39,852 nucleotides of DNA from Dehalococcoidia bacterium (lineage in GTDB: Bacteria > Chloroflexota > Dehalococcoidia > Dehalococcoidales > Fen-1064): contig PMMG01000139.1 in assembly GCA_003162335.1 (NCBI GenBank), positions 1 to 39,852 of the forward strand, in the 5' to 3' direction. Made by a program: the position numbers and the translations under genes. Shown here in pieces: positions 25,925-34,119 of this stretch. The first letter of the stretch is position 1. Each line of letters starts with the position of its first letter. The notes below the pieces were generated by a model. It was not told the DNA's origin, made no database searches, and saw nothing but the letters and a program-made list of their open reading frames with translations.

Positions 25925-26012
25925 TGCATTCAGCTCTCAGCAAATAGCTTTCAGCGTAAAATCGGGAAGAAGAAACTAATTAGTTACTTATAACCGAGAG
26001 CTGACTGCTTCA
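25925..26012. repeat. Dispersed 'AGCTCTCAGC / GAGAGCTGA' intergenic motif
   Basis: The words 'cagctctcagcaaatagctttcagcg' and 'accgagagctgactgctt' form a loose inverted pair. Related words are at about 18988 ('ctttcagcgctcagcagttag'), 32883 ('ctgagagccgaacgctgattgctga') and 39650 ('actttcagctctcagctttt'). Confidence 0.4.
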
Positions 26013-26023
26013 ATGGGATTTTA

Positions 26024-26058
26024 TTCTTAGAATTTTGATATTATTTAGGATTTAGTGC
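26024..26058. repeat. AT-rich dispersed intergenic repeat, copy 4
   Basis: 'cttagaattttgatattatttaggatttagtgctc' shares 'ttagaatttt' and 'aggattt' with copy 3. It lies just past the end of the ABC permease gene. Confidence 0.35.
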
Positions 26059-26066
26059 TCACCCCA

Positions 26067-26927
26067 TTACCCGGTCACATCCCTTTTCTTAAACAGGTAA
26101 TAAGCGATTACAAGAAATACGACGCTGTAGATGCTCAAAACAATGAATGCATGAGCTGCCCCGGGGAATGTGACGGTGAAACCCCCGTTGCCACCTCCAG
26201 AGAAACCCTTCGGCAGCTTCGCCAGCGCTGTGATTGCCTGCTGATTGGCGTACAACAGGTAGTCAGGGATCTTGGCAATCCACCCCTTCGCGAGGTACAT
26301 AAAACTAACAATAAACTGTTCCAGGAAAAATATGCCGATACCCGAGGCGATACCCGGCATTGCCGACCGGCCAAGTATCGCGAACATGAATCCCAGTAAT
26401 GAATACGGCATTATCACAAAAAAAGTACGACAGAATTGCAGGAACTGGTCCCACAAATAACCGCCGGTCATGAAGTTGAAATCGAATTTATACCCGCCGA
26501 TCGCGGTTGTAATCAGGCTCATAATAAAACCGACAACCAGTCCGATCGCCATCCCGATTAGAACATATATCGCCGCGGAAATCAATTTAGCGGTCAGTAA
26601 TTTGAATCTGCTTTCACTGGAAACCACAGCTGACCGCATTGTGCGCCAGTTGTATTCGCTTCCCACCGAGCTGGCTGCCAGGATAATTGACAGTACACAC
26701 CCGAAATAGGACAATATATACATAGTTACCGGGAGTGCGATGGGCAACCCAAGAACGTTCTGGATGGTCCCCGGGTGTACCCCTGTATTTGTCGGAAGGT
26801 TAACTTTGGATATCGCCAGCAACACAAGATAAAGCACGACGATAATAGCTACCAAAATATATAGAAGTATTCGCGTCATAGAGCGCTTCCGCATTTTAAA
26901 CATTTCCGCGCCGATCAATCTAATCAC
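26067..26927 (-). CDS. ABC-2 type transporter permease
   Basis: A membrane protein of about 286 residues with six hydrophobic helices, among them 'ILLYILVAIIVVLYLVLLAI', 'YILSYFGCVLSIILAASSV', 'IGMAIGLVVGFIMSLI' and a last 'IVLSIYSVVFLVIAYYLF'. It fits the ABC-2 (NatB/BcrB-like) exporter permeases. 'EYNWRTMRSAVVS' is typical of the cytoplasmic loop after helix 2. I prefer the GTG at 26927, which overlaps the stop of the ATPase gene as GTGATTAG and has AGGTGG upstream; the track GTG at 26939 is four codons earlier. It functions with the adjacent ATPase; the substrate (drug, peptide or lipid) is unknown. Confidence 0.88.
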   Translation of the reverse strand: MIRLIGAEMFKMRKRSMTRILLYILVAIIVVLYLVLLAISKVNLPTNTGVHPGTIQNVLGLPIALPVTMYILSYFGCVLSIILAASSVGSEYNWRTMRSAVVSSESRFKLLTAKLISAAIYVLIGMAIGLVVGFIMSLITTAIGGYKFDFNFMTGGYLWDQFLQFCRTFFVIMPYSLLGFMFAILGRSAMPGIASGIGIFFLEQFIVSFMYLAKGWIAKIPDYLLYANQQAITALAKLPKGFSGGGNGGFTVTFPGAAHAFIVLSIYSVVFLVIAYYLFKKRDVTG

Positions 26928-27879
26928 CGCTGTTACCACCTGTTACTTGCAAGAATACATCTTCCAGACTGGCGGCTTTGTTCACCAGCTCGAAAGCGAA
27001 TATTTTATTTTCCGCGAGCACTTGATTTACACGGGCCGCGCTGTCGCCGGGAGCATCCACGATCAGGTATCCATTCTCGGTTTTTACAGATTTTATCCAC
27101 GGCTGGCTCTTCAATATAGATAATGCCGCCGTTTGATTTTCTACTTTAATGTAGAGCAGTTGTCCATGCGAAGTTAATTCCGCAACCGTGGAATTTGCCA
27201 GCATCACACCCTGCTTAATGATCGCCACTCTATTACAGACCAGTTCTACTTCGTGCAACAAGTGACTGCACAAGAAAACAGCCCGGCTTTCGTGCGCTAA
27301 TTGTGGAATCAAGTCACGGACTTCTTTGGTGCCGGCGGGGTCAAGACCGCTCGTCGGTTCATCCAGGATAATTAATTCGGGATCGCGCAGCAGCGTCGAA
27401 GCAATCCCCAACCTTTGTTTCATTCCCATAGAGTAGTGGTCGTAACGGTCACCGGCACGCTCAAACAGATTAACGCGCTTTAATACTTCATCTATTCTTG
27501 TTTTAGGAACGTCGCCGATGGATCTAGATAATGTCTCCAGATTGTCGCGCCCGGACATATAAGGATAAAAGGCGGGTTCCTCGATGATTGCCCCTACGCG
27601 CCGCATTAATGGCCAGCTGTTGCCGTCCAGTTTGGTACCGAAAAGCTCGATGCTGCCTGCGCTTGGTGCGACTAATCCCAGTATCATGCCGACGGTGGTG
27701 CTTTTACCCGCGCCGTTAGGCCCCAGAAACCCGAAAACCTCGCCGCGGCGCAGTTCCAGGTTGAGATTATTTACAGCAGTCAATGCCCCGAACTTCTTGG
27801 TTAGACCGACTGTGCGCAGAATAACATCGTTATCTGTTTTAACCGTAGCTCGCGGTGTCAGAATAGCTTGTGTTGTCAT
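26920..27879 (-). CDS. ABC transporter ATP-binding protein (CcmA/NatA-like exporter)
   Basis: The 319-residue ATPase has all motifs intact: Walker A 'GPNGAGKST', Q-loop 'EEPAFYPYMSGRDNL', signature 'YSMGMKQRLGIA', Walker B 'LIILDEPTSGLD' and H-loop 'LCSHLLHEVE'. A C-terminal extension of about 90 residues ('LYIKVENQTAALSILKSQPW...') is like the DUF4162 domain of NatA/BcrA-type proteins. Its 3' end overlaps the permease start, so the two form one exporter operon. This complete ATPase contrasts with the degenerate LivG-like protein at 33235. Confidence 0.93.
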   Translation of the reverse strand: MTTQAILTPRATVKTDNDVILRTVGLTKKFGALTAVNNLNLELRRGEVFGFLGPNGAGKSTTVGMILGLVAPSAGSIELFGTKLDGNSWPLMRRVGAIIEEPAFYPYMSGRDNLETLSRSIGDVPKTRIDEVLKRVNLFERAGDRYDHYSMGMKQRLGIASTLLRDPELIILDEPTSGLDPAGTKEVRDLIPQLAHESRAVFLCSHLLHEVELVCNRVAIIKQGVMLANSTVAELTSHGQLLYIKVENQTAALSILKSQPWIKSVKTENGYLIVDAPGDSAARVNQVLAENKIFAFELVNKAASLEDVFLQVTGGNSGD

Positions 27880-27971
27880 ACCGGAATTCTTCCCATTTAT
27901 TGATTTAATACTATACTCAGGTTATCCTTACGTCAAACACCATCGCCATATCAGACGGATAACATTTTTAT

Positions 27972-28036
27972 TACAATTTCACATTGTAATTTTGGGTTTT
28001 GATATTTGAAATTTGTATATTGGCACTCGATTATTT
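27972..28036. repeat. AT-rich dispersed intergenic repeat, copy 5 (diverged)
   Basis: 'gtaattttgggttttgatatttgaaatttgtatattggcactcgattatttgtt' has the same AT-rich composition and 'gattattt' word as the other copies. It lies between the ABC ATPase gene and rsmG. Confidence 0.3.
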
Positions 28037-28037
28037 G

Positions 28038-28760
28038 TTAACTGAGGGGTCTTTTTACCGGCAGTCCCGACCCGCGTGGGTACTGCTCGGGTGTCGGTGC
28101 TATTTTTTCGATAATCACCAGTACCCGGTTGTCTGGAAACTCCGTCATCAATACCGGTTTTATATCGATCAATTTTCCTCCCATCGTAGAGATTGCCCGC
28201 TTGGCCAGATTCATTTCCTCTTTGATATCTCCTTTTTTATATGCCACGAATTTACCGGCGATCTTGCAGAAAGGAATCGTTAACTCTGCTAGCGTCGGCA
28301 TCGGTGCCAGTCCTCTAGCCAGTACCAGGTCGTAACTCTCCCGGTAGATCTGGTGTCCCAGCTCTTCCGCCCGGCCGTTTATTATTTCAATGTCGTCCAG
28401 TCCCAGCTTTTGCTTCAGATGATTTAAAAATGTTATTTTCTTATTCGTCGAATCCATTAAGGACAGTTTTATCTGCGGGTATGCTATCTTCAACGGAATG
28501 CCCGGCACTCCGGCACCCGTCCCGATGTCAATTACCTTTGCATTTGGTCTATTCGTGGACGGTTTCCACGCAGACACCACCGTCAACGAGTCCAGAAAAT
28601 GGTTGATTTGGACCTTATCGTATTCAATGATCGCGGTCAGGTTCATACGCTGATTCCAATCGATCAGCTCCTCATAATAGGTTTGAAAGAGTCCAAGCTC
28701 CCGTTCTCCCAGTTTCAAACCCAGCTTTTCAGTTCCTGCCGCCAATAATTCCATGACCAT
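28038..28760 (-). CDS. rsmG: 16S rRNA (guanine527-N7)-methyltransferase
   Basis: The SAM-dependent enzyme RsmG (GidB) methylates N7 of G527 in 16S rRNA. The 240-residue length is normal. Motifs are 'YYEELIDWNQRMNLTAI' in the N-terminal helical part, the SAM-binding loop 'VIDIGTGAGVPGIPLKIAYP', 'LSLMDSTNKKITFLNHL', and 'YDLVLARGLAPMPTLAEL'. It is a stand-alone gene here rather than next to gidA/mnmG. Codons 1 and 3 are both ATG; the first is reported. It is transcribed divergently from thiC. Confidence 0.95.
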   Translation of the reverse strand: MVMELLAAGTEKLGLKLGERELGLFQTYYEELIDWNQRMNLTAIIEYDKVQINHFLDSLTVVSAWKPSTNRPNAKVIDIGTGAGVPGIPLKIAYPQIKLSLMDSTNKKITFLNHLKQKLGLDDIEIINGRAEELGHQIYRESYDLVLARGLAPMPTLAELTIPFCKIAGKFVAYKKGDIKEEMNLAKRAISTMGGKLIDIKPVLMTEFPDNRVLVIIEKIAPTPEQYPRGSGLPVKRPLS

Positions 28761-28879
28761 GACTTCATTATAGCAGGACGATAAATTACCCCCTTTTTTA
28801 CAGGGAGATATAGAGGGATTGACTATTTTCCGGTAATTCGTTACTGAAACTCAAAATTGTTAAGCCCCGTGCCTGTAAT

Positions 28880-28908
28880 TTGCTTTCTCTCATTGATTCT
28901 GTTATAAT
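28880..28908 (+). promoter_or_regulatory. Promoter of the thiC leader
   Basis: TTGCTT, a 17-base spacer and a perfect TATAAT that is also an extended -10 (TGTTATAAT). Transcription should begin near 28915, about 30 bases before the TPP aptamer. Confidence 0.75.
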
Positions 28909-28945
28909 TAAAAATACAAACCTGAAAAATTGAATAGTAAATTAT

Positions 28946-29032
28946 CCGCTAGGGGTGCTGTAAGCTGAGAGTTCTTTCATTGAAGAACGACCCTTAGAAC
29001 CTGAACTCGGTAATGCGAGCGTAGGGATGCGG
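28946..29032 (+). ncRNA. TPP (THI-box) riboswitch aptamer
   Basis: The conserved THI-box strings are all present in order: 'aggggtgct', 'gctgaga', 'acccttagaacctgaactcggtaatgcgagcgtaggga'. The terminal P1 helix is formed by CCGC (28946-28949) and GCGG (29029-29032). Thiamin pyrophosphate binding is expected to favour the downstream terminator and switch off thiC. Confidence 0.96.
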
Positions 29033-29038
29033 TCAAAC

Positions 29039-29075
29039 AAACCAGGGAAATCGCACCCTGGTTTTATTGTTTTTG
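29039..29075 (+). terminator. Riboswitch-controlled intrinsic terminator
   Basis: The stem 'aaaccaggg'/'ccctggttt' with loop 'aaatcgca' is followed by 'tattgttttt'. It starts six bases after the TPP aptamer and ends just before the thiC Shine-Dalgarno, so control is by transcription attenuation. Confidence 0.9.
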
Positions 29076-29084
29076 GAGGGGTCT

Positions 29085-30386
29085 ATGACACAACTAGAAC
29101 AGGCACAAAAGGGCATTATCTCCACGCAAATGAAAATAGTTGCCGAACAGGAACAACTTGATCCTGAATTTATCCGCGCCGGAATTGCGGCCGGTAATAT
29201 CATTATCCCCGCCAATGTCAATCACAATAATTTCACTCCTTTCGGCATCGGCAAAGGCCTGCGTACCAAGGTTAACGCCAACCTTGGCACGTCTTCCGAT
29301 TACGGTACGATTAAAACCGAGTTGGAAAAACTGAAAGCCGCCATCGAAGTCGGCGCTGATACCGTCATGGACTTATCCACCGGCGGCGATATTCCAGCCG
29401 TGCGCCATGCTGTTATGAAAGCCAGCACTATTCCTGTTGGCACTGTGCCCCTTTATCAGGCCTCGATTAAAGCCATCAAAGAATCCGGCGCTATCGTCAA
29501 GATGACCGCTGACGATATTTTCTCGGCCATCGAAGACAATGCCAAAGACGGTGTCGATTTTATCACCGTGCATTGCGGCGTCACGCGGTCTGCTATTGCC
29601 CGGCTGAAAGCACAGGGCAGGATCACCGACGTCGTTTCCCGCGGCGGCGCTTTTACCGTCGGCTGGATTTTACATAATGAGAAAGAAAATCCTCTTTATG
29701 AATATTACGACCGCCTGCTGGAAATTGCACGTCAGTATGATATGACATTAAGTCTCGGCGACGGTATGCGCCCCGGTTGTCTGGCCGATGCCACCGACCA
29801 TGCCCAGGTAGAGGAATTACTGATTCTTGGCGAACTTGTTCAACGCGCCTGGAAGGCCGGTGTACAGGTCATGGTGGAAGGTCCTGGACATGTGCCCTTG
29901 AATCAGATCGAGACCAATGTCAAACTCCAGAAATCCATCTGTAAGGGGGCGCCTTTCTATGTGCTCGGCCCGCTCGTTACCGATATCGGCGCTGGTTACG
30001 ATCATATCACCGGAGCCATTGGCGGCGCTATTGCCGCCATGCACGGGGCGGATTTTCTGTGCTACGTGACCCCGTCCGAACATCTCTCCCTGCCTGATGT
30101 CGAAGACGTCCGCCAGGGTGTTATTGCTTCCCGAATCGCTGGACATGCCGCCGATATTGCCAAAGGAGTCAAAGGCGCTATAGATTGGGACATCAAAATG
30201 GCCAAAGCCCGCAAAGCATTGGATTGGGAAGGTCAGGCCAAACTGACGCTAACCCCGGAATATTCTCGTAAAGTCCATGCCAAACATACCTCCGGCGGCG
30301 AAGCCTGCAGCATGTGCGGTGATTATTGCGCTATGAAAGTTGTCGGCGCATATCTGGGTGTAACTGCTCCGGCTTGCCAGGAATAG
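29085..30386 (+). CDS. thiC: Phosphomethylpyrimidine synthase (ThiC)
   Basis: A radical SAM-like enzyme that converts aminoimidazole ribotide to HMP phosphate for thiamin synthesis. I start at the ATG at 29085 (433 residues), with GGAGGGG four bases upstream and directly after the riboswitch terminator. Conserved blocks include 'NPDFIR'-like '[19 protein letters not shown]', '[14 protein letters not shown]', '[18 protein letters not shown]' and '[28 protein letters not shown]'. The C-terminal cluster motif reads 'CSMCGDYC', CX2CX3C by my reading rather than the CX2CX4C of E. coli-type ThiC. The length fits the short ThiC group without the N-terminal domain. The riboswitch argues for ThiC rather than a benzimidazole-forming paralogue. 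Confidence 0.95.
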   Translation: MTQLEQAQKGIISTQMKIVAEQEQLDPEFIRAGIAAGNIIIPANVNHNNFTPFGIGKGLRTKVNANLGTSSDYGTIKTELEKLKAAIEVGADTVMDLSTGGDIPAVRHAVMKASTIPVGTVPLYQASIKAIKESGAIVKMTADDIFSAIEDNAKDGVDFITVHCGVTRSAIARLKAQGRITDVVSRGGAFTVGWILHNEKENPLYEYYDRLLEIARQYDMTLSLGDGMRPGCLADATDHAQVEELLILGELVQRAWKAGVQVMVEGPGHVPLNQIETNVKLQKSICKGAPFYVLGPLVTDIGAGYDHITGAIGGAIAAMHGADFLCYVTPSEHLSLPDVEDVRQGVIASRIAGHAADIAKGVKGAIDWDIKMAKARKALDWEGQAKLTLTPEYSRKVHAKHTSGGEACSMCGDYCAMKVVGAYLGVTAPACQE

Positions 30387-30546
30387 CAGTACTTGAAATA
30401 CTGATATCAAAATTAGAAAAACTAAATAAATAAATGTGGTAAAGAACCGATCTGGTGTTCAGACTGTCTTATTAATTTCCTCTACAAATTAGCCTTAACC
30501 AGGTGTTTCGTGTTAAGCTAAATATTGGGGTTGTCTTCCAAGTTGT

Positions 30547-31773
30547 ATGACTAGAAAAATCGATTCTTACGATGTGATTGTAGTTGGTGGCGGACCGTCA
30601 GGCAGCCAGGTGGCTTACAAATTGGCGGCGATGGGTTACATCGTTGCGGTGGTGGAAAAAAAAGCCTCTCTCAACGGTGTCGTCTGCTGTACCGGACTGG
30701 TCAGCCGCGAATGTGTCGAAAAATACTCTATCCCCGAAGGTGTAATTCACCGTTGGGTCAATGGCGCCAGCCTCTTCCCTCCAACCGGTAAACCGATTCA
30801 TGTCCAGCGAGATTCTCCCCAGGTGGCAGTTCTAAACCGCTCTGCCTTCAACCAGATCTGGGCGCAAAGAGCCCAGAAAGCTAGTGTCGAATATCATTTT
30901 GGCTGTTATATAAAACGAATTACGCGCGAAAAAGGCAAGGTTACCGCTGAAGTCAACCGCCATGGAGAAATTATTACCCTGCAAAGTCGGGTTATCGTCA
31001 TTGCCACCGGATTCGGCACGCAGCTTTTGGATAATCTTGGCCTAGGCGGTGCCGGTGATTTTGCTATGGGTGCTCAAGCAGAAGTAGAAACGAAAAATGT
31101 CAACGGCAGTATTTATGGCGTCGAGGTTTACTTCGGGAAAGAAGTAGCGCCGGGATTTTTTGCATGGATGGTTCCTTCCGCTCCGGGGAAAGCACTGGTC
31201 GGTCTGTTAGCCCGGCGTGACAATCCTTTCTACCTCCGGAAATTACTGGCATCTTTGGCCTCCGAAGGTAAAATTATTTCGACCGACGTTAAAATAACCT
31301 ACGGTGGTGTTTCTCTCAAACCGCTGCCGCATACGCGCAGCGATAATTTACTGGTAGTCGGTACGGCGGCGGGGCAGGTGAAACCCATTACCGGCGGCGG
31401 TATCTATTTCGGTTTGATCTGTGCGGATATTGCGGCTAATACTCTTAAAACAGCTTTAGAGACCGGCAACCTTTCCGCGCATGCCCTGGCCGGTTACGAA
31501 CGTGCCTGGCATAAAAAACTTAACCGTGAATTAAGAAGCGGCTATTGGGCCAGAAAAGCCTACGAAGTGCTCAGCGACCGGCAGGTGACCCGGGTTTTCG
31601 GCTTGCTCCAATCCACCGGCATCATCGCCGACTTAGAGCGAAATGAGGACATGTCCTTTGACTGGCATGCCGATGTCATCGCCAGGGTAATGGGACAGAA
31701 GTTCTTTACTAAAACCGTCGGCTCTATCAGAGACTCGTTTAAACGGGAAAAACCGTTGGGCGATGCCAAATAA
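30547..31773 (+). CDS. Geranylgeranyl reductase-family FAD-dependent oxidoreductase
   Basis: The 408-residue protein has an N-terminal FAD Rossmann motif 'DVIVVGGGPSGSQVAYKLAAMGYIVAVVEKK', a conserved cysteine pair 'GVVCCTGLVSREC' as in archaeal digeranylgeranylglycerophospholipid reductases, and the FAD-ribityl motif 'LLVVGTAAGQVKPITGGGIYFGLICADIAA'. Members reduce isoprenoid double bonds of lipids or quinone side chains, or act as general electron-transfer flavoproteins. There is no signal peptide. The ribosome site is poor. It lies 160 bases after thiC with no terminator in between, but no functional link is evident. Confidence 0.88.
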   Translation: MTRKIDSYDVIVVGGGPSGSQVAYKLAAMGYIVAVVEKKASLNGVVCCTGLVSRECVEKYSIPEGVIHRWVNGASLFPPTGKPIHVQRDSPQVAVLNRSAFNQIWAQRAQKASVEYHFGCYIKRITREKGKVTAEVNRHGEIITLQSRVIVIATGFGTQLLDNLGLGGAGDFAMGAQAEVETKNVNGSIYGVEVYFGKEVAPGFFAWMVPSAPGKALVGLLARRDNPFYLRKLLASLASEGKIISTDVKITYGGVSLKPLPHTRSDNLLVVGTAAGQVKPITGGGIYFGLICADIAANTLKTALETGNLSAHALAGYERAWHKKLNRELRSGYWARKAYEVLSDRQVTRVFGLLQSTGIIADLERNEDMSFDWHADVIARVMGQKFFTKTVGSIRDSFKREKPLGDAK

Positions 31774-31805
31774 ATTGATAAGTTAAAAATGTAAAAAGGG
31801 GTGCA

Positions 31806-32636
31806 ATGGCTACTAATAACAATATCGAGAGTATCAGTTTAGGGGATGCGGTCGGGAAATATCTGGCAATTTTGCCAGATGAGAAAAAGAATGCCGCGCA
31901 ACAGGAAATTAACAATTTTATCCGCTGGTACGGTGGTCGTGAGAAAACCCTGGACAGCCTCGAAGGTTCTGCCGTCGGTAATTACGCTGAACGTCTGGCC
32001 AAAACAGATGCTGCTTGTATGCAAAAACTGGATCTGGTCCGTGGGTTTCTCACCTACGCGCATAAGCAGCGCTGGTGTCAGGAGAACCTTTCAGTCAGTA
32101 TTCGTATCGTGAAAAAAACTCCATCTAAAACCGCTTCATCTTCGGCAAAAAAGAAGAATCAGAAGAAAAACGCGGTCTGCATGACCCAGAAAGCCTTTAA
32201 TGAAATTGAAATTGAATTAAAAACCCTACAGGAAAAACGACTTGTGGTGATTGAAGATATTAAACGAGCCGCCGCGGATAAAGATTTTAAGGAAAATGCG
32301 CCTTATCATGCCGCGCGCGAACAAAAAAGTCTACTCGACGGCAAGATCATGGAACTCGATGAGATGGTTGCTAACTCGGTCATCATCGAAGAAAACCTCA
32401 ATACCAATACCGCTGTCATCGGAAGCACCGTTCTCTTACAGAATCTGGATTCGGGTAAAGAATGCCGCTATACCCTGGTCGGCCCTCGTGAAGTCAACCC
32501 TGCTAAAGGTAAGATTTCAGCCGTTTCACCCGTCGGTAAGGCGGTCTTCGGTAAAGCCGCCGGCGATAAATTCGAGGTAAATGTCCCATCCGGTAAATTG
32601 CACTTTGAACTAAAAGTCATCGAACACTCTAAATAA
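31806..32636 (+). CDS. GreA/GreB-like transcription factor with recombinase-like N-terminal domain
   Basis: The 276-residue protein combines two parts. Residues 1-100 resemble the SAM-like core-binding domain of tyrosine recombinases ('GKYLAILPDEKKNAAQQEINNFIRWYGG', 'LDLVRGFLTYAHKQRWCQENLSVSIR'). A Lys/Ser linker (103-122) leads to a GreA module: coiled coil from residue 126 with the acidic tip 'DKDFKENAPYHAAREQ' (D160, E163), then the FKBP-like C-terminal domain 'AVIGSTVLLQNLDSGKECRYTLVGPREVNPAKGKIS' ending near 276. Gre factors rescue backtracked RNA polymerase. The extra domain has no catalytic recombinase half, so it may bind DNA. AAGGGGTG lies before the ATG, and a terminator follows. 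Confidence 0.85.
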   Translation: MATNNNIESISLGDAVGKYLAILPDEKKNAAQQEINNFIRWYGGREKTLDSLEGSAVGNYAERLAKTDAACMQKLDLVRGFLTYAHKQRWCQENLSVSIRIVKKTPSKTASSSAKKKNQKKNAVCMTQKAFNEIEIELKTLQEKRLVVIEDIKRAAADKDFKENAPYHAAREQKSLLDGKIMELDEMVANSVIIEENLNTNTAVIGSTVLLQNLDSGKECRYTLVGPREVNPAKGKISAVSPVGKAVFGKAAGDKFEVNVPSGKLHFELKVIEHSK

Positions 32637-32650
32637 TATTTTCTAAACTC

Positions 32651-32690
32651 AAGAGAGAGGGTTATGTCGAAGGCGTAACCCTCTTTTGTT
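32651..32690 (+). terminator. Terminator after the GreA-like gene
   Basis: The stem 'agagggtta'/'taaccctct' has a loop of about 11 bases, with an A-rich 5' flank and 'tttgttt' after it. Confidence 0.82.
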
Positions 32691-32879
32691 TATCCATTCT
32701 GGTGAAGCTACATCCTGTGTTTTTCGATAGTTAGAATCAATTTCATTAACATTACCATCTTAATCATAATTCCCATCCTTTCGTGAAATGGTGAGATAGT
32801 GGGATTTATAGACCAATGCTGTGAAAATAGGAGCCTCTTCCCTTGTGCTTCTGCCTCTGAAACGCATTAATAGCAAATT

Positions 32880-32925
32880 ACAACTGAGAGCCGAACGCTG
32901 ATTGCTGAATACCGATAGCTATGCT
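32880..32925. repeat. Dispersed 'CTGAGAGC..AACGCTGA' intergenic motif
   Basis: 'aactgagagccgaacgctgattgctgaataccgatagct' belongs to the same word family as the motif at 25925-26012. The rest of the 326-base gap 32637-32962 holds only the terminator and no gene that I can see. Confidence 0.35.
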
Positions 32926-32962
32926 AATATTACAGCAATAATCACATCAAAGAAGGTCGGGG

Positions 32963-33238
32963 ATGGCAGACTGGCAGGTAACCGCCGTTACAATCAATTG
33001 CCCCTCAGTGGCAGAAGAAGTGACTATCATTGTCAAAAGCGATTGGTCCGTTCAGTGCTCCGGTTTTGAAAAATATGCATCCTCCCGCCGTGCCCAGTTG
33101 GCTCTAGTTGACCGTAGTCTGACGATCAAACGCGTTCTCGAATGTAAAAGTGTAGAGTGTAACCAGATTACCGAATACGTCCAAAAATTACAGGCGGAAG
33201 AGAATCACAAAATTGAGCCCACCGGAGACAAGAAATGA
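32963..33238 (+). CDS. Small cysteine-containing protein coupled to the LivG-like gene
   Basis: The 91-residue soluble protein, starting 'MADWQVTAVTINCPSVAEEVTIIVKSDW', has four cysteines (C13, C32, and the pair in 'LECKSVECNQI'). These could form a metal or cluster site or a disulfide pair. Its stop codon overlaps the ATG of the ABC ATPase as ATGA, implying translational coupling. A purine-rich site lies before its ATG. I do not recognise the family. Because it is coupled to a transporter-like ATPase that has lost key motifs, it may be its partner or regulator. Confidence 0.75.
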   Translation: MADWQVTAVTINCPSVAEEVTIIVKSDWSVQCSGFEKYASSRRAQLALVDRSLTIKRVLECKSVECNQITEYVQKLQAEENHKIEPTGDKK

Positions 33239-34026
33239 CAACCCCTGCCGAACGTCAGGTAAAAATAAAAATCGAGAATCTCTCACTTTCGATTGGCAGT
33301 GTGAAATTGCTGGATAATATCAATATCGATGTCTATGACAATGAAATCCTTGCCGTGATCGGCCCTGCTGGCGCCGGTAAAACTGCTCTGCTCAATTGTA
33401 TCAATGGTTTTCTAAAACCGCAAAACGGCGATATCTTTTTCGAAGGAAAGAAAATTACCGGCATCCGTCCAGACAAAGCGGCGCAACTTGGCTTGGGGCG
33501 CACTTTCCAGAATAGTGAATTTTTTCCAGGATTAACAACACTCGATAACCTCATGGCTGCCCGCCATTTGCTTGTCGACCAGAATTTCCTTACCGGCGCT
33601 CTCTATGTTGGACCCGCTCACGGGGAGGAACTCGACCACCGCCGTGCTGTCGAAGATATCATCAGTTTTTTGGGACTGGAAGCAGTCCGAAAGAGCCTTG
33701 TCGGCACACTATCCGATTACCTGCGTAAAAAAGTCGAACTTGGCCGTGCACTAGCTACCGAACCGTCAGTCCTGTTGTTGGATGAACTGACAGCAGGTTT
33801 GAAACCGCAAGAACGAACTGATATTACCAATCTCATTTTGGATATTTTTAAAGGACAAGGTGACATCTATCCTCGCACGCCGGTATTACGCGATGGCGTC
33901 AAATGCATCGTGTTATTTGCGCGCGATTTGGCCTCCGTTTCATCTATTGCAAACCGTATCGTCGCCCTCGATTCCGGTAAAAAGATGGCCGAGGGCAAAC
34001 CCGCTGAAATCAAAACAACCCACTGA
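33235..34026 (+). CDS. LivG-like ABC ATPase with degenerate signature and H-loop
   Basis: The 263-residue protein follows the LivG (branched-chain amino acid importer) pattern: Walker A 'GPAGAGKT' (43-50), Q-loop 'GRTFQNSEFFPGLTTLDNLM', and the C-terminal 'IANRIVALDSGKKMAEGKPAEI'. Walker B with the catalytic Glu is kept ('VLLLDE', E184). However, the signature LSGGQ/LSYGQ is 'LSDYL' (159-163), and the H-loop histidine position is Arg230 ('LFARDL' where EHD is usual). It should still bind nucleotide but is unlikely to form a normal hydrolysing dimer. It overlaps the preceding small gene by 4 bases. The matching permease livM is 3 kb away on the other strand. Confidence 0.85.
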   Translation: MTTPAERQVKIKIENLSLSIGSVKLLDNINIDVYDNEILAVIGPAGAGKTALLNCINGFLKPQNGDIFFEGKKITGIRPDKAAQLGLGRTFQNSEFFPGLTTLDNLMAARHLLVDQNFLTGALYVGPAHGEELDHRRAVEDIISFLGLEAVRKSLVGTLSDYLRKKVELGRALATEPSVLLLDELTAGLKPQERTDITNLILDIFKGQGDIYPRTPVLRDGVKCIVLFARDLASVSSIANRIVALDSGKKMAEGKPAEIKTTH

Positions 34027-34119
34027 TCTTTCGTTCCCGCTTACTATGCGACTCTAAACACACTAATCCCATGGTGGGGAATGTGGCCTATCTTAAAACT
34101 CTCGATTGAGAGCTTTATT

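Noticed and set aside
30547-31773. Considered as part of a thiC operon for thiamin synthesis
   Set aside because: It is a geranylgeranyl-reductase-family flavoprotein, 160 bases away, with no known role in thiamin synthesis.
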